Assembly: GCF_029167235.1 (NCBI RefSeq)
Contig: NZ_JARFTR010000300.1
Span: 1-64,000 of the forward strand
Length of the DNA stretch: 64,000 bases
Direction of reading: 5' to 3'
Origin: Kamptonema sp. UHCC 0994
GTDB lineage: Bacteria > Cyanobacteriota > Cyanobacteriia > Cyanobacteriales > Microcoleaceae
Both the position numbers and the translations under genes were made by a program. The notes under the pieces were generated by a model that did not search any database, had not been told where the DNA came from, and was given only the letters and a program-made list of their open reading frames with translations. This document shows, one piece after another, positions 16,846-25,699 of this stretch. Position 1 is the first letter of the stretch; each line of letters opens with the position of its first letter.

Positions 16846-19800
16846 TTATTGCCTTTCCGCAGTTTCTACGCGGAAACGTTCTACGGATGTCAGCAAGTCT
16901 CTTGCAACTCCCACCAAGTTTTGCAAAGAACCGTACACCCGCTGCGATTCTTGGGAAGTTTCTTGGGCCGTTAATTCTACTGCCTGCATAACGTGAGAAA
17001 CAGCGCTTGCTGTCTGGTTTTGTTCGATGGTATCTGCGGTAATCGATCGCACCAGTACGTCGATGCGGTTCGTTACTTGAATGATATCTTCTAGCGATCG
17101 CTTCGCCTGTTCTGCTAACCGCGTCCCTTCGATTACCTGCTGAGTCCCCTCTTCCATTGCCGTCATTACTGCCCCTGTCTCACTCTGAATTTGCATCACG
17201 ATCTGCTCGATTTCTTTAAGAGACTTTGCGGATCTGTCTGCTAGCTGTCGCACCTCATCCGCCACGATCGCAAACCCTCGTCCTGCTTCCCCTGCTCTCG
17301 CTGCTTCAATGCTAGCATTCAAGGCTAGCAAGTTCGTCCGGGAGGCGATCGTCGCAATCAGAGCGACAATCTTGGAAATTTCTTGGGAAGCTTCGGCCAA
17401 TCTCTTGACTTTTCTGGTTGTTTCTGCTACCGTTTCCCGAATTTCCAAAATCCCCGCTACCGTCCGTTCCACTGCTTCGCCGCCTTTGATGGCGCTAGCT
17501 GCTGCGCCCCGCGCCACTTCTTCTGCTTCGCGAGCGCTTTCTGCCACCCGCTGAATCGCATCTGTCAGCACTTGCACGGAATTTAAGGTAGCCGCTAGTT
17601 CTTCGGCTTGTCGCAGCGCGTCTGAGGACAAACCCTGGGCAAAGGTAGCACTCTCAGAAGCCCCTGTACTCACGTCTCGTGCCGCCTGTTTCACTTGGTG
17701 AACGATTTCCCGCAGGTTTTGAATCGTCAAGTTGAAGGAGTCAGCAACAGCTCCTAATACGTCGGCTGTGACTTCGGCTTGTACTGTCAAATCCCCACGA
17801 GCGGCCCCTTCTACGTCGTCCAGCAGCCGAATCACTTGGCGTTGCAAATCTTCTTTGGCTTGTTCCTGTTCATCTGCCTTCCTTCTAGCATCGCTAGTCG
17901 TAGTCAGAATCACCTTTGCCATGTGGTTGAACTTAGCCGACATTTTGCCAAATTCATCCTCTGAGTAAACTGTAGCGCGAGCTTCTAAATTCCCTTGGGA
18001 TACCGAATCAAACTGAACTTGCAAGTCATCTGTCGAGTGGTTTACTTGTTTGGCAACTAAGTGACCTAAGCCCCAAGCCGTCAAAAAGCTGGTGAAACCT
18101 GCCGCTGCGGTCATTGCCCAGCCTGTTTGCCGCAAGTAAGCGATCGCCTCTGGCTTATCTTGCTTCAGCGCTTGGTAAGAAGCAAAATTCGTCACCAGTG
18201 CTACAGCTACCAAGGAAATTAACCCCGTGCCGATCGCCGTGTACAACTGTTTAGTAATCAGCGGCGCATTCTCCAAGAAAGCCAAACCGCCCTGTTCTAC
18301 CGTTACCGTTGCATCAATGGGTTCTTCCGTGGGAGTAAAACTTGGTACAGACTCCGGGGTTCCTGAAATGCTAAAAATCTCATCATCTCGAATTGCGGAG
18401 CCATCGCTGTTATCCCCAAAGTCCAGGTTGCTAGTCGTCGCCCCCATCACCCCGCCTGTCATCCCTCCAAATCCGCTACTACCACCGGTAGTCAGAATAG
18501 AGCTATTAGCATCATCAGAGATGTCAAAGTCGGGGAGGTTGCCCACATCTCCAAATTCATCGAAGTCATCTATCCAGTCACCTCGATCGTTTTGGGGACT
18601 CGGTGCTAGGGGAAAGTCACTGTCAGGGCCCGCCATCCCGAAAGAGTGGGAAGGTGTTTCTTCGTAGCTAGAGAATGAGTCTGCGAAGGCATCATCATCG
18701 AAGCCATCAAGGTCAAAACTATCTGGGATATTGAACCCGTTTTGCAAATCGTCACTCTTAGCGGCTTTGCTTCCCTGAGTATTGGACTTGAAACCAGAAT
18801 TCAAATCTTTGCTGGGACTACCGATGTCACTTAAAGCTTCTGGGGCGCTGTGCGATCCCATCAGCAGGGTTTCGTCTTCGGCAACGGAATAGTTGGATTT
18901 ACCACCTAAATCGCTCCCTTCTTTTGCTTTTGTGGTTGATGTTTTAGACTTTGCCTTTCCTGGTTCGACTGTTGACTGTGGTTGGAGTGGCATCTTTTGC
19001 TTGCCGTTAGTCTCGGCTGCTGGGTAATTCTCCTCGAAGTTAAGGTCATCTGGCAATTCCAAAGGTGCAAACATATCGTCAAAATCTTCTGGGAAGTCCC
19101 CTAGGTCTTCTAATCCAGAATCTCCCAACCCAGACTCAGCAAAGGATTGAGAACCTATAGTCTGACCATTCTGTTGTGCTGAAGTCTCTGCAAATACATC
19201 TGTTTGTGTCTTTTCCAAGGCCGAAGGTGATGGCTGTTCTTTCTGAGGAGGGAATGTTAGCTGGGTATCGGCCAAAGCCATGCCATCATCAAAATCTAGC
19301 CCTCCCAACTCTGCCCCTGAGTCCAGATCCGCATCGGCAAAAGCTGCCATTCCTCCACTACCGCCACTGTCGAAGCTAGGGGATTCGCCAAAGGGATTTA
19401 AAAGTTCTGCGTCGTTAGCGTAATTTTCTAGATTATTTTCAAAATCTAATTCGGAAAGGCCCATGCTACCCATCATACCGGCGTTGTCTAGCTCTGAGCT
19501 ACTCATCGACAGATCGGATTCTAAGTCAGACCCGCCGCCAAAAATCGATAAATCTGGTTGTTCTAGGTCATCATCTCCAGATAGACCAGAATACATTTCT
19601 AAATCTATATCTTCTGAAAAATTATCTTCTGAAAAATTTTCTAAGCTCTCTACGGGGGCTCCAACTGCAAATTGCTCTGCGGCAGCAATGCCATTATTGG
19701 CATGATCCACGAAGCCGGGATCGTCGGTCAGACTCAGCACTACCATGTACTGTTCCCGTGCTACATCATACTGTTGCAGCCCGTAGCAGTAGATGTGACC

Positions 19801-19944
19801 GCATAGCAAGCGAGCGCTCGGATCTTCGGGAAAATCTTCTACTAACTGATAAACCAGACCAGCAGCTTCTTCATAGTTCCCCTCTAGGTATGCTGCTTCT
19901 GCCCGCTGGTACTCCTGCTCAAAGTCTGTAGTTGTTGTTGCCAT
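16846..19944 (-). CDS. hmpD: Methyl-accepting chemotaxis protein of pilus taxis
   Basis: 1032 residues. N-terminal TPR-like segment at about 10-75 ([20 protein letters not shown]); acidic low-complexity linker at about 100-560; two hydrophobic segments at about 585-610 and 630-655 with only about 20 residues between, so almost no periplasmic sensor; HAMP with [11 protein letters not shown]; signalling domain whose tip reads [16 protein letters not shown] and [15 protein letters not shown]. Like PilJ/HmpD, it would assemble with CheW and CheA. Start ATG 19944 follows a GGGGCGG stretch. A long cytosolic N-terminal domain may carry the input. Confidence 0.92.
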   Translation of the reverse strand: MATTTTDFEQEYQRAEAAYLEGNYEEAAGLVYQLVEDFPEDPSARLLCGHIYCYGLQQYDVAREQYMVVLSLTDDPGFVDHANNGIAAAEQFAVGAPVESLENFSEDNFSEDIDLEMYSGLSGDDDLEQPDLSIFGGGSDLESDLSMSSSELDNAGMMGSMGLSELDFENNLENYANDAELLNPFGESPSFDSGGSGGMAAFADADLDSGAELGGLDFDDGMALADTQLTFPPQKEQPSPSALEKTQTDVFAETSAQQNGQTIGSQSFAESGLGDSGLEDLGDFPEDFDDMFAPLELPDDLNFEENYPAAETNGKQKMPLQPQSTVEPGKAKSKTSTTKAKEGSDLGGKSNYSVAEDETLLMGSHSAPEALSDIGSPSKDLNSGFKSNTQGSKAAKSDDLQNGFNIPDSFDLDGFDDDAFADSFSSYEETPSHSFGMAGPDSDFPLAPSPQNDRGDWIDDFDEFGDVGNLPDFDISDDANSSILTTGGSSGFGGMTGGVMGATTSNLDFGDNSDGSAIRDDEIFSISGTPESVPSFTPTEEPIDATVTVEQGGLAFLENAPLITKQLYTAIGTGLISLVAVALVTNFASYQALKQDKPEAIAYLRQTGWAMTAAAGFTSFLTAWGLGHLVAKQVNHSTDDLQVQFDSVSQGNLEARATVYSEDEFGKMSAKFNHMAKVILTTTSDARRKADEQEQAKEDLQRQVIRLLDDVEGAARGDLTVQAEVTADVLGAVADSFNLTIQNLREIVHQVKQAARDVSTGASESATFAQGLSSDALRQAEELAATLNSVQVLTDAIQRVAESAREAEEVARGAAASAIKGGEAVERTVAGILEIRETVAETTRKVKRLAEASQEISKIVALIATIASRTNLLALNASIEAARAGEAGRGFAIVADEVRQLADRSAKSLKEIEQIVMQIQSETGAVMTAMEEGTQQVIEGTRLAEQAKRSLEDIIQVTNRIDVLVRSITADTIEQNQTASAVSHVMQAVELTAQETSQESQRVYGSLQNLVGVARDLLTSVERFRVETAERQ

Positions 19945-19959
19945 TTGCCGCCCCTTTGG

Positions 19960-19993
19960 ATTTTAGATTTTAGATTTTAGATTTTAGATTTTT
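19960..19993. repeat. Heptamer array (GATTTTA units)
   Basis: About five units of GATTTTA lie just upstream of the receptor ATG. Another 7-base period array with a different unit. Confidence 0.75.
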
Positions 19994-20072
19994 AGCTTGA
20001 CTTTTAGACGTGACTCTCTCACTCGGGATCGGACTCAATCGAAAAAATAAAATCGAAAAAATAAAATCGATT

Positions 20073-20606
20073 TCATGCAGCCCACCGGGCCGAGCGCAGA
20101 ATTTTCACTTGGTCTAGCAATCTGAGAACCTGAGAAGCCTCATCACCCAACAACCATTCCCCTCTGAGGAATGGAACCATTCCATCAGGAGCTGAAGACT
20201 GGGCGTGCAGTTGGTCTACATCGAGCCAGTGCATTCCGACAATTCTATCGACTGCTAATCCTAATATAGTGTCTTGATCTTCGACTGCAATGATCGGAAT
20301 TTCTGGTCTGTCTGTGTTTAAAGGTGTCTGGTCTCCCAGAAACTGACCCAAATCAGCTACCCAAATTACGCGCCCCCTCATATTTAGAGTACCTAAAAGT
20401 AAGGGAGAAACATTGGGAATCGGGGTCATTCTGTCTGGCGCAGGGGAAAGTACCTCTCGAATGCCCATTGCTGGTAGTGCAAACTCGTTTCCTGAAGGAA
20501 CGTAAAACCGCAGGTGTAGTTCACCTTCGGGGCTTTCCAGCTCTTGAAATTCAGGAGCTTGATCGGAACTGAAGCCTGGTAATATGAAGTCCGGGTTGCC
20601 CACCAT
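20073..20606 (-). CDS. hmpC: CheW-like adaptor
   Basis: 177 residues with one CheW domain at about 25-165: LHLRFYVPSGNEFALPAMGIR, VLSPAPDRMTPIPNV, LLGTLNMRGRVIWVADLGQFLG and ILGLAVDRIVGMHWLD. CheW proteins tie receptor tips to the kinase. Sits between the PATAN-REC gene and the receptor gene, as PilI/HmpC do. The start ATG 20606 gives a short N-terminal extension. No unusual residues. Confidence 0.92.
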   Translation of the reverse strand: MVGNPDFILPGFSSDQAPEFQELESPEGELHLRFYVPSGNEFALPAMGIREVLSPAPDRMTPIPNVSPLLLGTLNMRGRVIWVADLGQFLGDQTPLNTDRPEIPIIAVEDQDTILGLAVDRIVGMHWLDVDQLHAQSSAPDGMVPFLRGEWLLGDEASQVLRLLDQVKILRSARWAA

Positions 20607-20831
20607 AATGCCGAATACCTACCCGTATAGCAATTGTTTGAGAGTTCGGTAGGGACGAACGGCTGTTCGCCCGTGTTTCTGTTGACCTAAAGAGATATTT
20701 GTTTAGGAGCTTAGTTGAGAATTAGGTATATTATATTTGCACTTCGGGCATTGAGACTGACTTTGGTGGGAAATTGAATTCCTAGTAAGTTAGAAACTGT
20801 GATGGCGAAACGCCGCACTGTAGGCATCGCA

Positions 20832-22085
20832 TCAGGTTTTCTGCGGTTTCTGGTTTTCTTCTATGTGATTTTCTAGTTCGTCAGCTAATAGTCTTGCCGA
20901 TTCTGGAGGTTCCTTCAAACCCGGCCCGACATATTTTTCTACGAGCATTAATAATTCGCTTTCTCCAAAGGGCTTGGTAAAATAGTCGGTTGCTCCTACC
21001 ATCCTGGCCTTGACGCGATCGATAAATCCATCTATTCCTGTGAGCATGACGATTGGTGTCTGCCGAAAAGCAGTGGAATTACGGAGCATGGCGCAGATTT
21101 CGTAGCCGTCAAGTTCTGGCATGGCAATATCACACAAGATTAAATCAGGCTTGAGCTGAAAAACTAAACTCAGCGCTTTGAGGGGATTGCTAATACCAGT
21201 GGCCTCATAGCCATGTTCGTTTAAAATCGCCTCGACTGTCTTGCGAATAACGTTGTCGTCGTCAATGCAGACTACTCTGGGAATCTTAATTTCCCTTGAT
21301 GACCATTCCCGCACCTGACCGTCTGTGTTAGAAGGTTGATAGAACAGTTGTACTAATCCCTGCTGCACGAATGGATAAATCGCTTTAGCAACTGTCAAGA
21401 CATCTCGGTTTAGGTATCGTGCCATTTGGCGAATCGAGGTATGACCATCGGCCCAACGGTTGAGGGTGTTAAAGACATTGGGTCTTAGAGCTGACCGCAG
21501 TTGAGCGGTGTCTGAAATCACCGGACACTGGTTCGGGGACTGAATGTGAGGGTGAAACTGCTTCCACTCTTGGACTTGTTTAATAATCTTAGCTAACAGG
21601 GAGCTAATATCCAGGCTAGTCAATTGGGGTGCTAAGGCTGGCCCCATCTCAAAGGTAAAAGCACCCTGATGCAGGCTGAGCAAGTCAAATAAAGTTTCGT
21701 GTACCATGCTGTGGATGATACTGCGCCCTTGGGCGGGGGTGAGGGTGTGGTTTTCCAACAACGCCCAGAGGTAGCCGTACTCAGGAGCATTAGTAGATGC
21801 GATCGAAGGCGCTTCGATATTGTCAAGGGCGGTGTCGGCTTTATAGCGTCGCAGGTAGTCTCGCAGGCGAAACAAGCTGCCCGCACTTTGGGTAGCGTAG
21901 ATGATCTGACCGTTAAAACAGAAGACAAACCAAGATTGTTCTGAGGGCGAACGGTGAGTAGTTTGCTGGTTGATGCCGCTGCTCGCTGAGCTGTAGGCTT
22001 CGACAAACAATTCTCCAGTTCGCTGGCCCAGCTCAATCAGTTGCAGGATGCTACGGATGTCTATTTCATTCAAATTTCCCTGCAT
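20832..22085 (-). CDS. hmpA: PATAN (DUF4388) response regulator
   Basis: 417 residues. N-terminal PATAN/DUF4388 domain at about 1-110 (IDIRSILQLIELGQRTGELF), a helical middle, then a receiver at about 270-395 with VVCIDDD, phospho-acceptor Asp in ILCDIAMPELDGYE, and KPF lysine. This is the PatA/PilG/HmpA architecture; such regulators work beside the pilus extension motor. First gene of the minus-strand taxis cluster. Start ATG 22085 (MQGNLNEIDI) fits the family N-terminus. Confidence 0.9.
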   Translation of the reverse strand: MQGNLNEIDIRSILQLIELGQRTGELFVEAYSSASSGINQQTTHRSPSEQSWFVFCFNGQIIYATQSAGSLFRLRDYLRRYKADTALDNIEAPSIASTNAPEYGYLWALLENHTLTPAQGRSIIHSMVHETLFDLLSLHQGAFTFEMGPALAPQLTSLDISSLLAKIIKQVQEWKQFHPHIQSPNQCPVISDTAQLRSALRPNVFNTLNRWADGHTSIRQMARYLNRDVLTVAKAIYPFVQQGLVQLFYQPSNTDGQVREWSSREIKIPRVVCIDDDNVIRKTVEAILNEHGYEATGISNPLKALSLVFQLKPDLILCDIAMPELDGYEICAMLRNSTAFRQTPIVMLTGIDGFIDRVKARMVGATDYFTKPFGESELLMLVEKYVGPGLKEPPESARLLADELENHIEENQKPQKT

Positions 22086-22709
22086 GGAGCTACAGTTTTC
22101 TCCTTAAAACCGTTGGAATTTGACCTAATTTGGCTATCAGCTCGTGTCGCATGACTTTACTATCCAAGCAGCACAGCCAACCTGGCCCTCTACATCTGTG
22201 TAGGGGTATTTCCCCCGTGTTGCCCTCGGTTTTAGAGTCAGGGTTAGCGGTGGGTAGTTTACTTAAACTTTTGACACTCCCATCCCTTTAGGGGATGGGT
22301 TTCCATTTTGGAACTTTTTATGAACTATAGTTAGACTAGCCTAATACTGCTCTGAGATGGAAATTATCGGGGTGTACTCCGAATCTACACGATCGGGCAC
22401 GTTAGGTTTGCGATCGCTTCTACCCGTGAGGCGATAAGACTGATAAAATAAGTGAAAACTTTTTGACTAGCTGACCTTGACGCGCATCTTCAGCCTAAAT
22501 TGGAATTACAGCAACGGGGCAATTGCCGCCCCTTCAGTTGTGCCGTCCAGGAGCAGCGCGTCAGACTTAGAAGGCTTGCAACTCCAGAAGGCGGTGCATT
22601 CTTGCGCTTTCTGGACGCTCTGAGTTAGTAGCACGCGCCTGTGCTGCTACAGTCGGAAAAGAATGTTATCCACGGATTGGGCAAACGACACCTCAAGAGG
22701 ACGATCAGC
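22086..22709. other. Divergent taxis promoter region, no gene
   Basis: About 620 bases between hmpA- and hmpF-like genes. It holds a GGGATGGG hairpin at 22279-22299, GGGTGTACT at 22370-22378 (7 of 9 to the GGGAATACT J-box I recall for SigJ promoters), a HIP1 site near 22411, and an imperfect hairpin at 22628-22650 in the hmpF leader. No credible open frame. Confidence 0.5.
22279..22299. repeat. CCCATCCC hairpin, IS200/IS605-end-like
   Basis: CCCATCCC (22279-22286) pairs with GGGATGGG (22292-22299). From memory, hairpins of this kind after GACACT mark ends of cyanobacterial IS200/IS605-type elements. No transposase gene is near, so it may be a lone end or a MITE-like remnant. Confidence 0.4.
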
Positions 22710-24449
22710 GTGCTGTATCTAGCGGAAGTACAAAAACAGAAAAGCAGCTTTGGTCTTGGTAGCGGTAAGGCTGAACTCAAACTGCTAGCTTGTCGGCGAA
22801 GCGAGCACAATTGGAGTGCTGTACCCGGTGAGGAGTTGATTCCGGCGGAGGAAGCTAATAGCTTTAACGGTGGGACTCTGGTGCTGGTTGAGCTGAGTAA
22901 TAGTAAGCAGGTACAGCAAATTCAGGAGGCCGCCCGCCAATTGGTGAGCATTCTGCAAAATTTCTCGCGGTTGCAGGATAAGTTTAAGGACAAGGAAGAG
23001 GAAATCGAGCAGTGGAAGGCTTCTCTGACTTTTTCTAGTCAGGAGCTCAACCGCCGGGAAATGGAGATGCAGGCTCGCGAAGAGCAGCTAGCGCAAATGG
23101 AGGATGAGCTGGAACGGCTGGAGGCCCAACGCTCGGAAATTGAAAGTGCGCGGGAGGAGGCTAATCGCTTACGGGAAGAGGTCGATCGCAGTCGCCTGGA
23201 AATTGAGGGTGCTTGGGAACAGTTGCGGGGCGAGATGCAGCGCATGGAGCAGCAGCAGACTACTTTGCAGCAGGCGGCGGTGTTGGACGATCGGCAGGCG
23301 CGGAATATTCAAGATTTGCTCGAACGGCTGTCGGGGGCGGCTGCTCCTCAAGAGTTGGTGCGGGAGGAGTTGAATCACTCTTTGGCGATGGTGGTGGCTC
23401 AACAGGCACTGCTGGATCAGCACTGGCAGCAGTTGGAACAAAAACGGGGTTGGGTTCAGCAACAGCAGGATGAGGTTGAAAAAAATAATCAGAATATCCA
23501 GAATCGATGGCAAGAATGGCAACAAGCTCAAGATTCTTTGGCGCAAGCGCGGGCTGAGTTAAAGGGCCAGCAAAGTGCTCTGGGTGTTAAGCAAGAGCAG
23601 ACTCAGGCTTTGGGATCGCAGATGCGGGCGCAGGAGGATGTTTACCAGCAACTTTACCGCTTGGCTGAGTCTTCGGATCGGGTGAGTGTGAGCGAGAAGG
23701 TGGATGTGCAAGCGCTGGAGAAGATGCCGGTGGAGGAGTTGCAGGGGTTGGTGCAGCATCTGCAACAGGATTTGGAAAAGGTGTTTCGTTTTGTTAACGA
23801 TCAGGAAGAGGAGTTGACTTTTCAACGCCAAGCGATTGAAGAGTTGGAAGCGAAGATCCAAGCGGCTAGCGAGTACGATCGCTTGAGTTTGGAAGGGGAA
23901 CTGGCTGACGAGCAAGAAAATTATGAGATGTTGAATGAAACTCTTGTTGGCCAGCGCCGCAGTCTGCGGGAGAGGGAGGAGGTTTTGAGTCAACACCAAG
24001 CTGTGCTGGAGCGTAGGCTGGGTAAGGCTGATGGTGGTAAACAAAATGAAAAAATTGATTTGGGGCCGGTTTTGAGTCAGTTAGAGGGGCAACGGCATCA
24101 GTATGGGGAGGAATTGCAGAAACTGGAAGCTCAAATTCAGCAGATACGGGAGGCGATCGCGCAAATGGAGGGGACTATTCACCGCCAAAGTGGGGAGCAG
24201 GAGGCTAAGCGCTACGAAATTAAGCAGTTGGAACAGAATTTACAAGGTCAACGGGTGACTGTGGCGGAACTCTGGGGGCGGGTGAATCTTTATCAAGAAA
24301 TGTTGCAGCCTGTACAGGATAATCTTGGTGGCTTGCGGCAAAAGTTGGAGGGGACGATGGCGGAACTCGATCGCGATCGGGAAAAGGGGAATCATCAAAT
24401 GGAGGCGATCGCTCAGTTGCGAGAGATGCTGGGGAGTTTAACGAGTTAA
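22710..24449 (+). CDS. hmpF: Pilus motility taxis protein HmpF
   Basis: 579 residues from GTG 22710, which has AAGAGG nine bases upstream; the frame opens at GTG 22641 but has no site there. N-terminal globular part (LYLAEVQKQKSSFGLG, LKLLACRRSEHNWSAVPGEE, GTLVLVELS) matches HmpF, then nearly continuous Glu/Gln/Arg coiled coil from about 75 to 570. HmpF is needed for hormogonium gliding and links the Hmp system with type IV pili in Nostoc punctiforme. Divergent from the hmp cluster, which supports the call. Confidence 0.88.
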   Translation: MLYLAEVQKQKSSFGLGSGKAELKLLACRRSEHNWSAVPGEELIPAEEANSFNGGTLVLVELSNSKQVQQIQEAARQLVSILQNFSRLQDKFKDKEEEIEQWKASLTFSSQELNRREMEMQAREEQLAQMEDELERLEAQRSEIESAREEANRLREEVDRSRLEIEGAWEQLRGEMQRMEQQQTTLQQAAVLDDRQARNIQDLLERLSGAAAPQELVREELNHSLAMVVAQQALLDQHWQQLEQKRGWVQQQQDEVEKNNQNIQNRWQEWQQAQDSLAQARAELKGQQSALGVKQEQTQALGSQMRAQEDVYQQLYRLAESSDRVSVSEKVDVQALEKMPVEELQGLVQHLQQDLEKVFRFVNDQEEELTFQRQAIEELEAKIQAASEYDRLSLEGELADEQENYEMLNETLVGQRRSLREREEVLSQHQAVLERRLGKADGGKQNEKIDLGPVLSQLEGQRHQYGEELQKLEAQIQQIREAIAQMEGTIHRQSGEQEAKRYEIKQLEQNLQGQRVTVAELWGRVNLYQEMLQPVQDNLGGLRQKLEGTMAELDRDREKGNHQMEAIAQLREMLGSLTS

Positions 24450-24476
24450 AAATTAAAAAGTTATGGTGTCTTGACG

Positions 24477-24519
24477 AATTAAAAATTAATACTGAGTGTT
24501 TAATTTCTAATTTTTAATT
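24477..24519. terminator. Bidirectional AT-rich hairpin
   Basis: 24477-24488 is the exact reverse complement of 24508-24519 (12 bp of A/T). It lies between convergent hmpF and tilS and overlaps the tilS stop. An all-AT stem is weak, so the role is uncertain. Confidence 0.35.
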
Positions 24520-25586
24520 TTAATCCATTGGCCTTCGACAGTGGCGATCGCACCTCCGGGAAATGGATCGGTTTGCGCTCTATTGGGCGCTGAGATTAAG
24601 TCTCGGATTTTCTCAATGTGAGCAAAGCTAGGAGCAACGGGCAATATTAACTGCAATACTTGCCGCAAAGCTCTTCTTTGCAGTGCTAAGGAGGCCTTTT
24701 GCAAGATACGACGGTCAAGCCGTACTTTTTCCTCTGGTGTGGGGCTAAAAGATGCTTGCAACCGCAATTCACTGGCTGCTGTTTCTAGGTAGTCAGCATC
24801 GGCACGAAGAAGTTCTGCGGTTTGCGCTAAAGCTTGCTCCGCTTGCGGGTTGAAGTGAGTTTGCAAGTATGGTAACAATTCAGCGCGGATACGATTACGA
24901 GCATAGTGCAAGTCTTGGTTGGTGGAATCTTCCCAAATTGGGAGGTTTTGCTCTTGACAAAATGCACCTGTTTGTGTACGGGTAATTTCGAGCATGGGAC
25001 GCACTAATAAGGCAGATGGGGAGTGAGGGAGCGGGGGAGCAGAAGAGATGGAAGACGGAGATATCTCCTCTGCCCCCCTGCCCCTCTGCTCAAGAGATCC
25101 CCCGCTCCCCATCAAAGGGCGCTGCCAGGTGAGGGCAGAGAGGCCATCGGCACCGCTACCGCGAAGGAGGTTATATAGGAGGGTTTCAGCGCGATCGCTG
25201 GCTGTGTGGCCTGTGACAATGTAAGGGTAATTGTGGGCGATCGCAACTTCAGCTAAAGCTTGATAGCGCCATTGTCGGGCTGTAGCCTCAGTTTTCGGTA
25301 TTTCTTGGGCTATTTGGCGATAAAAGGGTAATTGCCAATTGAGAGCTAATTCTTCTACGCGATCGGCATTAGCTTTCGAGTCTGTACGCCAGCGGTGATC
25401 GCAGTGTACAATTGCCAAATCCCAACCCCATTTTGGCTGTAAATCTAATAGTAATTTAGTTAAACATAGAGAGTCTTGTCCGCCGGATAATGCTACTAAT
25501 ATCCGCTGATTTCGTGGCAATAATTGGCGGTGGATTAACAAGTAGTGAAATTGAGCGTGGAGATGCGTCCATTTACTAGATTTCAT
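24507..25586 (-). CDS. tilS: tRNA(Ile)-lysidine synthetase
   Basis: 359 residues from ATG 25586 (GTG 25610 also open). It converts the wobble cytidine of the CAU-anticodon tRNA-Ile to lysidine, letting it read AUA. PP-loop motif LVALSGGQDSLCL at about residue 33, HCDHRWR, GHTASDRAETLLYNLLRGSG, then RNRIRAELLPYL. Between RPLMGSG and LVRPMLEI there is a Ser/Pro/Gly/Glu insert of roughly 30 residues, encoded by 25015-25113, that ordinary TilS proteins lack; see the repeat entry. Confidence 0.95.
   Translation of the reverse strand: MKSSKWTHLHAQFHYLLIHRQLLPRNQRILVALSGGQDSLCLTKLLLDLQPKWGWDLAIVHCDHRWRTDSKANADRVEELALNWQLPFYRQIAQEIPKTEATARQWRYQALAEVAIAHNYPYIVTGHTASDRAETLLYNLLRGSGADGLSALTWQRPLMGSGGSLEQRGRGAEEISPSSISSAPPLPHSPSALLVRPMLEITRTQTGAFCQEQNLPIWEDSTNQDLHYARNRIRAELLPYLQTHFNPQAEQALAQTAELLRADADYLETAASELRLQASFSPTPEEKVRLDRRILQKASLALQRRALRQVLQLILPVAPSFAHIEKIRDLISAPNRAQTDPFPGGAIATVEGQWIKIKN
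25015..25113. repeat. Low-complexity insert with inverted ends inside tilS
   Basis: The segment opens with GATGGGGAGTGAGGGAGCGG and closes with GATCCCCCGCTCCCCATC, giving partly complementary ends. Between are C/T-rich runs (CCTCTGCCCCCCTGCCCC) like the intergenic C-rich tracts at 16801-16845 and the mirror G-rich tract at 44759-44797. It keeps the reading frame of tilS. Confidence 0.65.
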
Positions 25587-25632
25587 AACTGAAACAAGAA
25601 TTTTCACCACTTTGAGTTTAGCAGGCCAAGAA

Positions 25633-25673
25633 AAAGCGATCGCATCTCTTCTCTGATGAGGTGCGATCGCTTT
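25633..25673 (-). terminator. Rho-independent terminator of the RTX gene
   Basis: A 16-bp stem (25633-25648 with 25658-25673, one G-T pair) built around two HIP1 octamers, with a 9-base loop. On the minus strand it is followed by a T-run. It lies downstream of the RTX gene stop and before tilS. Confidence 0.75.
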
Positions 25674-25699
25674 AATTCTAAACTTGTATGGTGACTAGA

